The position numbers were made by a program, and so were the translations under genes. This document shows, in pieces, positions 23,622-31,433 of a DNA stretch of 64,000 nt. The notes beneath the pieces are model-generated. The model searched no databases and was not told the origin of the DNA. It worked only from the letters and a program-made list of their open reading frames with translations. Within the stretch, counting starts at the first letter, position 1; every line of letters starts with the position of its first letter. Source of the stretch: Elizabethkingia bruuniana. GTDB taxonomy: Bacteria; Bacteroidota; Bacteroidia; Flavobacteriales; Weeksellaceae. Location of the stretch: positions 4,092,001 to 4,156,000 of the forward strand of contig NZ_CP014337.1 of NCBI RefSeq assembly GCF_002024805.1, given 5' to 3'.

Positions 23622-24395
23622 CTATTGATTGTTTGTATTTGTTAGATTATATATGATATTATTGATGTCTAATGTCTCTTTTAAATCACTGTAATTGACT
23701 TTGGGCAGATCAATTTCTAATTGTGTAATAAAAACTTTGTAGTTCTTATTTTTAACAGCTTGCCATAACCTTTTTTGGGATTGTTTTTTTAGGTTACTAT
23801 CAGGCTGAAGATTGTTTTGCGTATATTTTATAAAATGGTATAATTGATCTGGTAGCTGATCACTAATGATCTTATTATTTATATAATTGGATAGATAACT
23901 AAATTTCAGCAATATCTTACAACTATTTTCTATCTGTTTTTGGGTAAGTTCTTTTTGAGAAATATAATAGCCAATAAGTGTATTAAGCTTTTCTACCATC
24001 AGATTAATACATTCTTGATGAAGGAATTTTCTGAACTGTTGTTCATTGAAATTTTTATTACGGTGTCTTATAATATGATAATCAATAAAGCCCAATAAAG
24101 TATTTACATCCGTATTTTGTTCTGATAATTCCTGTAGTGTCAATTTGTAAATCTGATCGTCAAAGTCTTCCAGAATATCATCAGAGTCAATATCGATTAA
24201 TCTTTCCTGATGAAGAAATGCTACGAGCCATCCGAAACCTGTAATACCAGTATCGAAGCTATAGTCTGTTGATGTCGTAATCTCCTCTGAAACTATATTT
24301 AGGAGTTTTAGTCCTTCATCTCTGTTTTTCTTTTCCGGTGATAGAAACAAAATAAGTGCATCTCCGGATAAACCATTAATTAATCCTGTTTTCAT
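23622..24395 (-). CDS. Truncated LanC-like protein
   Basis: A 257-residue protein whose first 80 residues match the opening helical repeats of LanC-type cyclases: GLINGLSGDALILF followed by FDTGITGFGWLVAFL and DSDDILEDFDDQI. True LanC proteins are about 400 residues and carry Cys, Cys-His zinc ligands in the C-terminal half; none is present here, so it is unlikely to be an active lanthionine cyclase and may instead bind or deliver the peptide. It overlaps the upstream glycosyltransferase-like gene by 4 bases (ATGA), a sign of translational coupling. Confidence 0.55.
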   Translation of the reverse strand: MKTGLINGLSGDALILFLSPEKKNRDEGLKLLNIVSEEITTSTDYSFDTGITGFGWLVAFLHQERLIDIDSDDILEDFDDQIYKLTLQELSEQNTDVNTLLGFIDYHIIRHRNKNFNEQQFRKFLHQECINLMVEKLNTLIGYYISQKELTQKQIENSCKILLKFSYLSNYINNKIISDQLPDQLYHFIKYTQNNLQPDSNLKKQSQKRLWQAVKNKNYKVFITQLEIDLPKVNYSDLKETLDINNIIYNLTNTNNQ

Positions 24396-25747
24396 GATAA
24401 TTCAAATACGGTGTTTGTTATTTCCAAAACTTTTTTATCTGTTGAATCACAGTTAGGATATTTTATATTTATAGTAACTGGAAGGTCTAAAATTTGAAAT
24501 TTTCCTTTGTTCTGACTTAATATTTCTGCATCTTGAACTTTATTAAAAACTTCACTTATTAATAAATCTACGTGGTATATATGATGAAGCTGTATTTCTG
24601 TGAACTGATTTTCTCCAATGAGTTTGTCAATTTTTTGTAATAATTCCGGAGGGATAATCAAGTTTTGAGGTATCGTTAGTACAGGCTTACAAAATGTTGC
24701 TATGTCAGCTGAAAAAAAATACTTTTCAACATATTTTTTCTGAATTTCTGTTTGTTCATCAGGTGAAAGAACTATATTTTCTAAAATTATTCTTTTTGTG
24801 TCCAGTTCTTCTTTTCTTCTTTTTATTAACTCAACAATAGGATAGCTACAATTTGATGGAGGGATTGAATCTATATTATCATCATACCAAGGAGTATGGT
24901 GAACGTAATCTCTTTTATAAAAATAATTTTCTTTGTCCGTATGTAAACCTGCATAGTGAAGAATTGCTTTATTGCTCCATTCTTTGATGTCATCTGTTGG
25001 CCATGAAAAATTTAATTCCTGAAGAATTTTAATTTCTCTGTCTAAATATATAAGATTCCAGAGAAGTGACCACATATCCGAGCACCAGGCTTGAATTTTT
25101 TTTTGCTGGTAATCCGGATTAATAATTGATTTCTGAAGTTCTTCTGTATTGTAGTCGGATAGTATTGTATATATAGTTTCAGAATCTGAATAAACTTTTC
25201 TCCAGAAATGGGAATCTACATTCTTTAGTATGTACTGTGCTCCACCAGCATTCTCATCAATATTTGTTACGTCTTGCACACTGATTCCTACAGTTGAAGT
25301 AATTTTCTTAAATACCTTTTCGTCTGTATGGGATAGAATATAAACACTGTCAAGATATGAACGAGTGTCTGAAACATAATTAATATGGTCGTTTAATTCC
25401 TGATTAATAGATGGTATCCTGCTGAAGAGGATATCAGAGTCATGATAAAATATCGTTTCATTTCGGATATCAGGATTTTCTATCCAATGCTTTTCAAGTA
25501 AGTGGGGGCGTATAGAAGATTCGTATTTTGGGTTATTTCGGGTGTCCGGATATACAAAGAAATGAGCGAAATCTTTATTTTCTTTTATAAAGATCTTAGA
25601 ATTTTCTTTTAATTCGGTCAGAGGGTTATAGCCAATGATAACATGAATATCGTCTTTTTTTATTCCCAGAGACTGAAAGTTTCTTAATTGTATTTCCAAT
25701 TGCCAGAGAAAATAAATCTGATCGGGCTGTGCAGAAATATAAATCAT
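24392..25747 (-). CDS. Glycosyltransferase-like protein with a DxD motif, RiPP-like locus
   Basis: A 451-residue cytoplasmic protein with no signal peptide. The first 270 residues look like a GT-A fold: a beta start (MIYISAQPDQIYFLWQLEIQ), then IFYHDSDILF with the DxD metal motif near 101-105, YVSDTRSYLDS, ENAGGAQYIL and an LHYAG segment. The C-terminal 150 residues are unassigned. I do not recognise a named family. The tight coupling to the LanC-like gene and the nearby precursor suggest that it modifies the peptide or a partner, but this is inference. It is the first gene of its operon. Confidence 0.55.
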   Translation of the reverse strand: MIYISAQPDQIYFLWQLEIQLRNFQSLGIKKDDIHVIIGYNPLTELKENSKIFIKENKDFAHFFVYPDTRNNPKYESSIRPHLLEKHWIENPDIRNETIFYHDSDILFSRIPSINQELNDHINYVSDTRSYLDSVYILSHTDEKVFKKITSTVGISVQDVTNIDENAGGAQYILKNVDSHFWRKVYSDSETIYTILSDYNTEELQKSIINPDYQQKKIQAWCSDMWSLLWNLIYLDREIKILQELNFSWPTDDIKEWSNKAILHYAGLHTDKENYFYKRDYVHHTPWYDDNIDSIPPSNCSYPIVELIKRRKEELDTKRIILENIVLSPDEQTEIQKKYVEKYFFSADIATFCKPVLTIPQNLIIPPELLQKIDKLIGENQFTEIQLHHIYHVDLLISEVFNKVQDAEILSQNKGKFQILDLPVTINIKYPNCDSTDKKVLEITNTVFELS

Positions 25748-25909
25748 CAGGCTAGATTAGAAATATGATACTACATTATAAGCTAAGGCAAATACTTTTT
25801 TATTTAAAAGTGATGTGGTGTGATTCATGGTTTTTAGTTTTTCATTATAAAAATAAGAAAATATCTTTAGCCATGAATAGAATAGATAATGGAAAATATG
25901 AGAATAAAA

Positions 25910-25937
25910 AAAGCTCTCAACATTTGTTGAGAGCTTT
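25910..25937 (-). terminator. Terminator of the rpsT-tRNA-Glu transcript
   Basis: AAAGCTCTCAAC (25910-25921) pairs with GTTGAGAGCTTT (25926-25937); read leftward it is followed by seven T. It overlaps the encoded CCA end of the tRNA by one base. Confidence 0.85.
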
Positions 25938-26011
25938 GGTAGCCCGTAGGGGAATCGAACCCCTCTTACCAGAATGAAAATCTGAGGTCCTAACCGATAG
26001 ACGAACGGGCC
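25937..26011 (-). tRNA. tRNA-Glu (anticodon TTC), CCA encoded
   Basis: Read on the minus strand: acceptor arm GGCCCGT/ACGGGCT (G1-U72 wobble), anticodon loop TTTTCAT with TTC flanked by TCAGA/TCTGG, and T arm AGGGGTTCGATTCCCCT. Discriminator A and then CCA are encoded (25937-25940). It starts 12 bases after the rpsT stop and is probably released from the same transcript. Confidence 0.95.
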
Positions 26012-26023
26012 TTAAATTTTATA

Positions 26024-26278
26024 TTAAGCTAACTTATTAACGTGCTTAGTTAGTTTACTTTTCAAGTTAGCTGCCTTATTCTTGTGAATAATGTTCTTTT
26101 TTACTAACTTATCTAGTAAAGAGATTACTTTTGGCAATTGCTCAGTAGCAGAAGCCTTTTCAGTCTCACTTCTTAACACTTTAACCGCAGTTCTAGCTGT
26201 CTTGTGATAATATCTGTTTCTTAATCTCCTAACGTTGTTTTGTCTAATTCTTTTAAGAGCTGATTTATGATTTGCCAT
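26024..26278 (-). CDS. rpsT: 30S ribosomal protein S20
   Basis: An 84-residue basic helical protein of normal length that binds 16S rRNA early in 30S assembly. It opens with the S20 signature [18 protein letters not shown] and continues [16 protein letters not shown], with [17 protein letters not shown] near the end. It sits between two tRNA-Glu genes on the same strand and has its own promoter. Confidence 0.96.
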   Translation of the reverse strand: MANHKSALKRIRQNNVRRLRNRYYHKTARTAVKVLRSETEKASATEQLPKVISLLDKLVKKNIIHKNKAANLKSKLTKHVNKLA

Positions 26279-26296
26279 AACTTTTTAAAACTTTTG

Positions 26297-26304
26297 CAAA
26301 GATA
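26297..26304 (-). promoter_or_regulatory. -7 element for rpsT
   Basis: Read leftward this is TATCTTTG, 18 bases before the rpsT start. Confidence 0.65.
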
Positions 26305-26348
26305 TAAAAATCTTTTTAATTACCAAAATAATTTTTACAAAAAACTTG

Positions 26349-26420
26349 TAGCCTATAGGGGAATCGAACCCCTGTTGCAAGAATGAAAATCTTGAGTCCT
26401 AACCACTAGACGAATAGGCC
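26349..26420 (-). tRNA. tRNA-Glu (anticodon TTC), CCA not encoded
   Basis: Minus-strand acceptor GGCCTAT/ATAGGCT (again G1-U72), anticodon loop TTTTCAT between CAAGA/TCTTG, T arm identical to the other copy, discriminator A followed by CAA rather than CCA. The acceptor and anticodon stems differ by compensated changes from the copy at 25937-26011, so both look functional. Confidence 0.95.
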
Positions 26421-26438
26421 ATTTGATTTTTGTGAGTG

Positions 26439-26446
26439 CAAATATA
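26439..26446 (-). promoter_or_regulatory. -7 element for the upstream tRNA-Glu
   Basis: Read leftward this is TATATTTG, 18 bases before the tRNA 5' end. Confidence 0.65.
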
Positions 26447-26481
26447 GAACGTTTTTTTGATACTGCAAAATAATTTTTCAA

Positions 26482-27780
26482 TTATTCTGTAACTTTTTCA
26501 ATAATTGTGTTCTTAATGCCTTTCTCTTCTAGTGTTTTTTGGAGCTTAATAGCCGCTTCCAGGGTGTTTACCTTGCCAAAAGTATAGTAGAATGTACCAT
26601 CTCTTTTGTCACGCTTAATGTCTTTAAGAGTCTGAAGTATATAGGAAGAACTATTGAGTTTCTCCTTAGAAACTGTAACTTCTATAGTGTAATAGCCTTT
26701 TGCGATAACAGCATTGGGAACAAAACCAATGGCAACGGCGTTCATAAAGCCAGCGTCTTTAGCTGTTTTTATATTTCCGTCTTTTACAGATGCCAGATTC
26801 GTAGTGGCATAATAATATTTATAAAATACCCCTTCTTTTACCGGAAGTATATAGTTGAGTCCTCTCAGGGCAGGGTCATTTTCGTTGTACCTGTTCTGGG
26901 TTGTCATTAAGAGTATTCTGAAGTCATTTTTCAGAGGAGTCTCTACTTTTACAGGTTTAGCTTCTTCTACGCTTACAGAGCCTCTGTTTCGTTCAACGGC
27001 TTTCTTGTAATTGATGATTGCTTCATAAATAGATTCTGCTATTTCCTGCTGTCCTTTTTCAGAAATCAGGTATTGTGCTTCCTCGTAATTGTTCACAAAG
27101 CCTGTTTCTACAAGAATGGAAGGCATGGCATTAAGTCGTAAAACGTGTAGGTTGGCTTGTTTTACTCCACGGGAAAGTCTTTTATCTTTTTTCTCAAAAT
27201 TTTCTTCCACCATACTACCGATAAGCAAACTGCTTTCCAAATACTTGCTTTGCTGAAGTTTCAGGGCAATAAGTGATTCCGGAGAGTTTGGATCATATGA
27301 GGCGAAGTTCTGTCGGTCTTCTTTGTCCAGATAAATTACCGAGTTTTCTCGCTTGGCAACCTCCAGATTTGTGCTATTCTGGTTGGGTCCTTGTATATAA
27401 GTCTCAGTGCCATATGCGGAACCATTGTTAGTTCCCGTTGCATTACAGTGGATGGAAACAAATAAATCGGCTTTGCTCCTGTTGGCTAGATTCGTTCTTT
27501 CTGTTAGTGAAGGAAGTACATCCGACGTCCTGGTAAAAATAACCTTTATGTCTTTATTCTTCTCGAGAAGCTTACCTAATTTTAGCCCAACGGCTAAAAC
27601 GACATGATCCTCTCTTACTTCACCCAGATCAGAATAAGTTCTGGCCGAGCCATTCTTACTTCCGTGTCCGGGATCTATAACAAGTGTAAATTTTTTTTGA
27701 GCCGAAAGGCTGATAAAAAGGACGCCTGCAAGCAGGAATAAATATTTTTTAAGATTAAATAAGGGGTTATTCATCTTCAT
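26482..27780 (-). CDS. N-acetylmuramoyl-L-alanine amidase (AmiC type) with C-terminal SPOR-like region
   Basis: A 432-residue exported zinc amidase that cuts the peptide from the glycan strand of peptidoglycan, mainly at cell division. The signal peptide ends near SLSAQ. The Amidase_3 domain spans about 28-265 with LVIDPGHGSKN (first zinc His), SIHCNATG (second His) and a catalytic-Glu segment PSILVETGFVNN. Residues from about 290 (ENDPALRGLNYILPVKEGVFYKYYY ... FYYTFGKVNTLEAAIKLQKTLEEKG) look like a SPOR-type module. It is divergent from lptD with 45 bases between the starts, giving a shared envelope-biogenesis promoter region. Confidence 0.9.
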   Translation of the reverse strand: MKMNNPLFNLKKYLFLLAGVLFISLSAQKKFTLVIDPGHGSKNGSARTYSDLGEVREDHVVLAVGLKLGKLLEKNKDIKVIFTRTSDVLPSLTERTNLANRSKADLFVSIHCNATGTNNGSAYGTETYIQGPNQNSTNLEVAKRENSVIYLDKEDRQNFASYDPNSPESLIALKLQQSKYLESSLLIGSMVEENFEKKDKRLSRGVKQANLHVLRLNAMPSILVETGFVNNYEEAQYLISEKGQQEIAESIYEAIINYKKAVERNRGSVSVEEAKPVKVETPLKNDFRILLMTTQNRYNENDPALRGLNYILPVKEGVFYKYYYATTNLASVKDGNIKTAKDAGFMNAVAIGFVPNAVIAKGYYTIEVTVSKEKLNSSSYILQTLKDIKRDKRDGTFYYTFGKVNTLEAAIKLQKTLEEKGIKNTIIEKVTE

Positions 27781-27794
27781 TTTTTAAATTTTGC

Positions 27795-27802
27795 TAATTT
27801 TG
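27795..27802 (+). promoter_or_regulatory. Likely -7 element for lptD
   Basis: TAATTTTG lies 23 bases before the TTG start at 27826. A second match, TAGATTTG at 27821-27828, overlaps that TTG; if it were the real promoter the start codon would have to lie further in. Confidence 0.5.
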
Positions 27803-27825
27803 ACCCGAATAATTATAGAATAGAT

Positions 27826-30432
27826 TTGGGTTCAAACGGTTTCAAAAATACCTTACATATTTTAATTTTCCTAATTTTTAACAGTTTTTTAGCACAGAAT
27901 ACTAAGCAAACTGTTAAGGGAAAAAAGGTTGTATCAGACACTATAGCGGTAAAAACGGATAGTATAAAGTCAGATTCTCTGCTTAAAACAGAGAAGATTG
28001 CTGACGTAGTAAAAACCAAAGCAGATAACAATAAGAGTGATGTCCCTAAAAAGATGACAATCCTGAATAAAAATGCTACGGTAGTATATCAGGATACTCA
28101 GATTGATGCTGATTATATCTCTATAGACTGGGACAAGAATCAGATTTTTGCAAGAGGAAAACTTAATGATAAAGGAAAGATTGTTTCTCCGGTAATTACT
28201 ACTCAGGGAGGAAAAAAATATGAAACCGAAAGTCTTAATTACAACTATAAAACCAATAAGGCAATAGCTTATAATACTCGTACTGAGGAGAGTGAGGGGG
28301 CTATTGTTGCGAGTAAGACTAAGAAAGCGAATGACTCGATATATTATCTGAGGCAGGGGAAATATACAACGGATGAATATTTCCTGAAGAAAAAGGATTC
28401 CATGTCCGATTATTATCTGTTGGCACCTAAAATCAAGATGATAAAAGGAAAGGAGAGTTCACGGGTTATTACCGGGCCTATCCAGATGTATATTGAAAAT
28501 GTACCAACGCCTTTAGTGCTTCCGTTTGCAATTCTTCCGTTTTCCGAAAAAAGGAGTGCCGGCATTCTGATTCCTAGTTTTGGTGAAAGAGAAGATGTAG
28601 GATTCTTTCTGAATGGATTAGGTTATTATCAGCCAATAGGCGAGCACTTTGACCTTAAAATTCTTAGTGATATTTATACTAAAGGAAGCTGGAACTTGCG
28701 ACCTGAAATAGGTTATAAGAAAAATTACCGCTATACCGGTAACTTTATAGCAGAATTCGGATCACGTATCGTAGGGATTAAAGGACTTGATGGATATTCA
28801 CAAAGTAGTACATACAGAATCGGATGGAGGCATTCCCAGGATACAAAGGCTAATCCGTATTTTAACTTTTCTGCATCAGTAGATATTGTAAGTACCAAGT
28901 TCTATAACAATACCCTTAATAATAATTATATCTTCCAGGGTAATGCACTTAATACACAACAAAGTTCTTCTATTTCCTTTACCAAAAGGTTTCTGAATCT
29001 ACCAGTTACGATTAACGGAACGGCATCTTATTCTCAGAACTTTGCAACAGGTTTGGTTGATCTTCGTTTGCCTCAATTAACGGTAAATGTTAACCAGTTT
29101 TATCTGTTTAAACCGAAAACCGGAGTAAGAACAGGTCTGCTGGAGAATATTAATGTGAATACAAATTTGTCATTTACTAACTACGTAAACGCTAAGCAGG
29201 ATGAGTTGTTCACTAAATCGATGTTTGACAAAATGCAAACAGGATTGCAGAATACAATAGGGTTGACAACCAATACACCATTATTCAAATACTTTACGTT
29301 TTCACTTAGTGCTAATGTAAATAACGTTATGACAACCAAGACACTGGACAGAAATTATAATCCTGTTACCGATAAAATTGATAATAATTATAAAAAGAAT
29401 ATATCCGGATTCAGTACGTTTACAACTTCAGCAAGTTTGCAGACGGTACTGTACGGGATGCTGAAATTTAATAAAAATTCCAAGGTTCAGGCAATAAGAC
29501 ACATGGTGACACCGAGTATCAGCTTTAATTATGCACCGGACTTCAGTTCTCAGTCATGGGGATATTATAATGAATATTATGACAGAACAGGTATGCTGGT
29601 GCCTTATTCTATTTTTGAAGGGGGTATTTATGGATCTCCCGGAACAGGATTAACACAGTCTGTAGGCTTTAATATTAATAACAGCCTGGAGATGAAAGTT
29701 AAGTCTAAAAAAGACTCTACGGGAGTTGAAAAAGTGAAAATCTTTGAAAACCTGAACATTTCCGGGAACTATAATTTTGCAGCTCCAAAGTATAAATGGT
29801 CAATGATTAGTATCAACACACAGTCTTCATTCTTTAAGAATAAGCTGAATGTAAATATGTCTATGATGTTGGATCCTTATAAAACTGAATTTTTACCAGG
29901 CATAGAGCAGGGAATAAGAACTGAAAAGTTTGGGGCATTTAGTATTGCTAATTTCAATGCGCAATTGTCATTACCTTTATCTGAAGCTATTCTGGGGGAA
30001 AGTAAAGATCCTGCGAAAGAATACAAGACCAAAGGGGAAATACGTTACGAAAATTATTATTTCGACGACAACTACTATGCAAGGTTCAAGCAGCCATGGA
30101 CGTTAAATGTGAATGCACAATATAGTTATAATAAAGGATTAACCCGTACCGGAACAAAGACTTTCTCAGTAGGATTGGATGGAAGTATAAAACTTACGCC
30201 TTACTGGAACATCAATGGTAGCACTTATTATGACGTTGTTACAGGACAGTTAGCTTATACTCGTATAGGGTTTTCCAGAGATCAGCGAAGCTTTACAATT
30301 AACTTCAACTGGGTTCCTACCGGAGGACCGTATAAGGTTTATGACTTCTTTATCGGGATTAAAGCAAATATCCTGAGAGACGCAGTGAAGTATAAATCAA
30401 GGAGTTTCCCTAATACAACAAGTTCGTTCTAA
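27826..30432 (+). CDS. lptD: LPS-assembly outer-membrane protein LptD
   Basis: An 868-residue outer-membrane barrel that inserts lipopolysaccharide into the outer leaflet. The N-terminal region to about 290 is the periplasmic beta-jellyroll (TVVYQDTQIDADYISIDWDKN, ARGKLNDKG), followed by the conserved lid region PTPLVLPFAILPFSEKRSAGILIPSFGERED and a long barrel rich in alternating aromatic strands. No ATG occurs near the start of the frame; TTG 27826 is chosen because it places a signal peptide (LHILIFLIFNSFLAQ) at the N-terminus. It is divergent from the amidase. Confidence 0.9.
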   Translation: MGSNGFKNTLHILIFLIFNSFLAQNTKQTVKGKKVVSDTIAVKTDSIKSDSLLKTEKIADVVKTKADNNKSDVPKKMTILNKNATVVYQDTQIDADYISIDWDKNQIFARGKLNDKGKIVSPVITTQGGKKYETESLNYNYKTNKAIAYNTRTEESEGAIVASKTKKANDSIYYLRQGKYTTDEYFLKKKDSMSDYYLLAPKIKMIKGKESSRVITGPIQMYIENVPTPLVLPFAILPFSEKRSAGILIPSFGEREDVGFFLNGLGYYQPIGEHFDLKILSDIYTKGSWNLRPEIGYKKNYRYTGNFIAEFGSRIVGIKGLDGYSQSSTYRIGWRHSQDTKANPYFNFSASVDIVSTKFYNNTLNNNYIFQGNALNTQQSSSISFTKRFLNLPVTINGTASYSQNFATGLVDLRLPQLTVNVNQFYLFKPKTGVRTGLLENINVNTNLSFTNYVNAKQDELFTKSMFDKMQTGLQNTIGLTTNTPLFKYFTFSLSANVNNVMTTKTLDRNYNPVTDKIDNNYKKNISGFSTFTTSASLQTVLYGMLKFNKNSKVQAIRHMVTPSISFNYAPDFSSQSWGYYNEYYDRTGMLVPYSIFEGGIYGSPGTGLTQSVGFNINNSLEMKVKSKKDSTGVEKVKIFENLNISGNYNFAAPKYKWSMISINTQSSFFKNKLNVNMSMMLDPYKTEFLPGIEQGIRTEKFGAFSIANFNAQLSLPLSEAILGESKDPAKEYKTKGEIRYENYYFDDNYYARFKQPWTLNVNAQYSYNKGLTRTGTKTFSVGLDGSIKLTPYWNINGSTYYDVVTGQLAYTRIGFSRDQRSFTINFNWVPTGGPYKVYDFFIGIKANILRDAVKYKSRSFPNTTSSF

Positions 30433-30458
30433 TTTTATATATTTGACGAAAAATAATC

Positions 30459-30839
30459 ATGAAAGAAATTATTTCTACAGACAATGCGCCGGCGGCAATC
30501 GGACCTTATTCGCAAGCGAATATGATCAATGGTGTTTTGTATATTTCGGGACAGATTCCAATGGATCCTGCAACAGGGAAAATACTTGATGGTATCGAAA
30601 AAGAAACGCATCAGGTAATGAAAAATCTGCAGGCGATTCTTGATGCTGCAGGATTAACATTCAGAGATGTTGTAAAGTCTACTATCTTTCTTAAGAATAT
30701 GGATGATTTTGCTGTGATGAATGATATTTATGCATCTTACCTTGATTCTTCTTGCTATCCGGCAAGAGAAACGGTTCAGGTTTCATGTCTTCCTAAGAAT
30801 GTGAATGTAGAAATTTCTATGATTGCACATAAGGGTTAA
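30459..30839 (+). CDS. ridA: RidA-family enamine/imine deaminase
   Basis: A 126-residue cytoplasmic protein that hydrolyses reactive 2-aminoacrylate-type enamines made by PLP enzymes such as threonine dehydratase. It has the family pattern: AIGPYSQA at the N-terminus, LYISGQIPMDPATG, and a C-terminal YPARETVQVSCLPKNVNVEISMIA with the Arg that binds the substrate carboxylate and the conserved Glu. It lies 26 bases after lptD on the same strand, with no terminator between them. Confidence 0.95.
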   Translation: MKEIISTDNAPAAIGPYSQANMINGVLYISGQIPMDPATGKILDGIEKETHQVMKNLQAILDAAGLTFRDVVKSTIFLKNMDDFAVMNDIYASYLDSSCYPARETVQVSCLPKNVNVEISMIAHKG

Positions 30840-30845
30840 TAGAAC

Positions 30846-31280
30846 GTGAATTTTTTAAGAAATACATTTGGTGTTATTCTGGGGTTGTTTGTTGCGGCCC
30901 TGATTATTACTCTTGGGGTTCGGCTGAATCCTGCCTGGATTACCTATGAGCAATTTGCACCTTTTAAAAGATGGGAATACCTTCTTTATAGTGTCAGAAA
31001 TAAGGATTATTTCTTCGTTGCATTATTAGTGTCTTCGGGTATAGGAGCGATGATAGGCGGAGTGGTAACAGCACTTGTAGTAAAGTATGCTAAAGTTGCA
31101 TATGCTATTCTTATTGGCTTTATATTGCTATTTATTGCTATGCTGGATGTTATTATATTCCCGTTTCATCCTACGTTTTATAAAATTTCTATTTTTCTTA
31201 TATTTTTCCCGTTTTCATGGATTGGTGGCAAAATTGTTGAAATTGCCACAAATCGTTTTCAAAAAATGAAAAAAAAATAA
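30846..31280 (+). CDS. Small membrane protein of unknown function
   Basis: A 144-residue protein with four hydrophobic helices (about 7-25, 55-80, 84-103 and 110-132) and a Lys-rich end. It starts at GTG, 6 bases after the ridA stop, so it is probably the last gene of the lptD-ridA transcript. The spacer before the second helix is polar (RNKDYFF). I recognise no family. A terminator follows at 31365. Confidence 0.6.
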   Translation: MNFLRNTFGVILGLFVAALIITLGVRLNPAWITYEQFAPFKRWEYLLYSVRNKDYFFVALLVSSGIGAMIGGVVTALVVKYAKVAYAILIGFILLFIAMLDVIIFPFHPTFYKISIFLIFFPFSWIGGKIVEIATNRFQKMKKK

Positions 31281-31364
31281 TTTTATTTTTCTTATTGTAG
31301 TAAATATATAATTTGAATTTTGCTTTGCAAAAGTAAAATTATTTAAAAATTAACATAAATTAAG

Positions 31365-31393
31365 AGCGTATACTTTGATATACGCTTTTTTTT
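31365..31393 (+). terminator. Terminator after the lptD-ridA operon
   Basis: AGCGTATA (31365-31372) pairs with TATACGCT (31379-31386), followed by a run of nine T. Confidence 0.85.
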
Positions 31394-31395
31394 TA

Positions 31396-31403
31396 TATTT
31401 TTG
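31396..31403 (+). promoter_or_regulatory. -7 element for the second SusCD pair
   Basis: TATTTTTG lies 30 bases before the SusC start and immediately after the preceding terminator. No riboswitch or long leader is present, unlike the first pair. Confidence 0.6.
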
Positions 31404-31433
31404 AAACAGTTAAAAAATAATAACCTGTAATCT

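Noticed and set aside
25765-25977. 70-codon plus-strand ORF
   Set aside because: It runs through the terminator and into the tRNA-Glu gene on the opposite strand and has no homology that I recognise.
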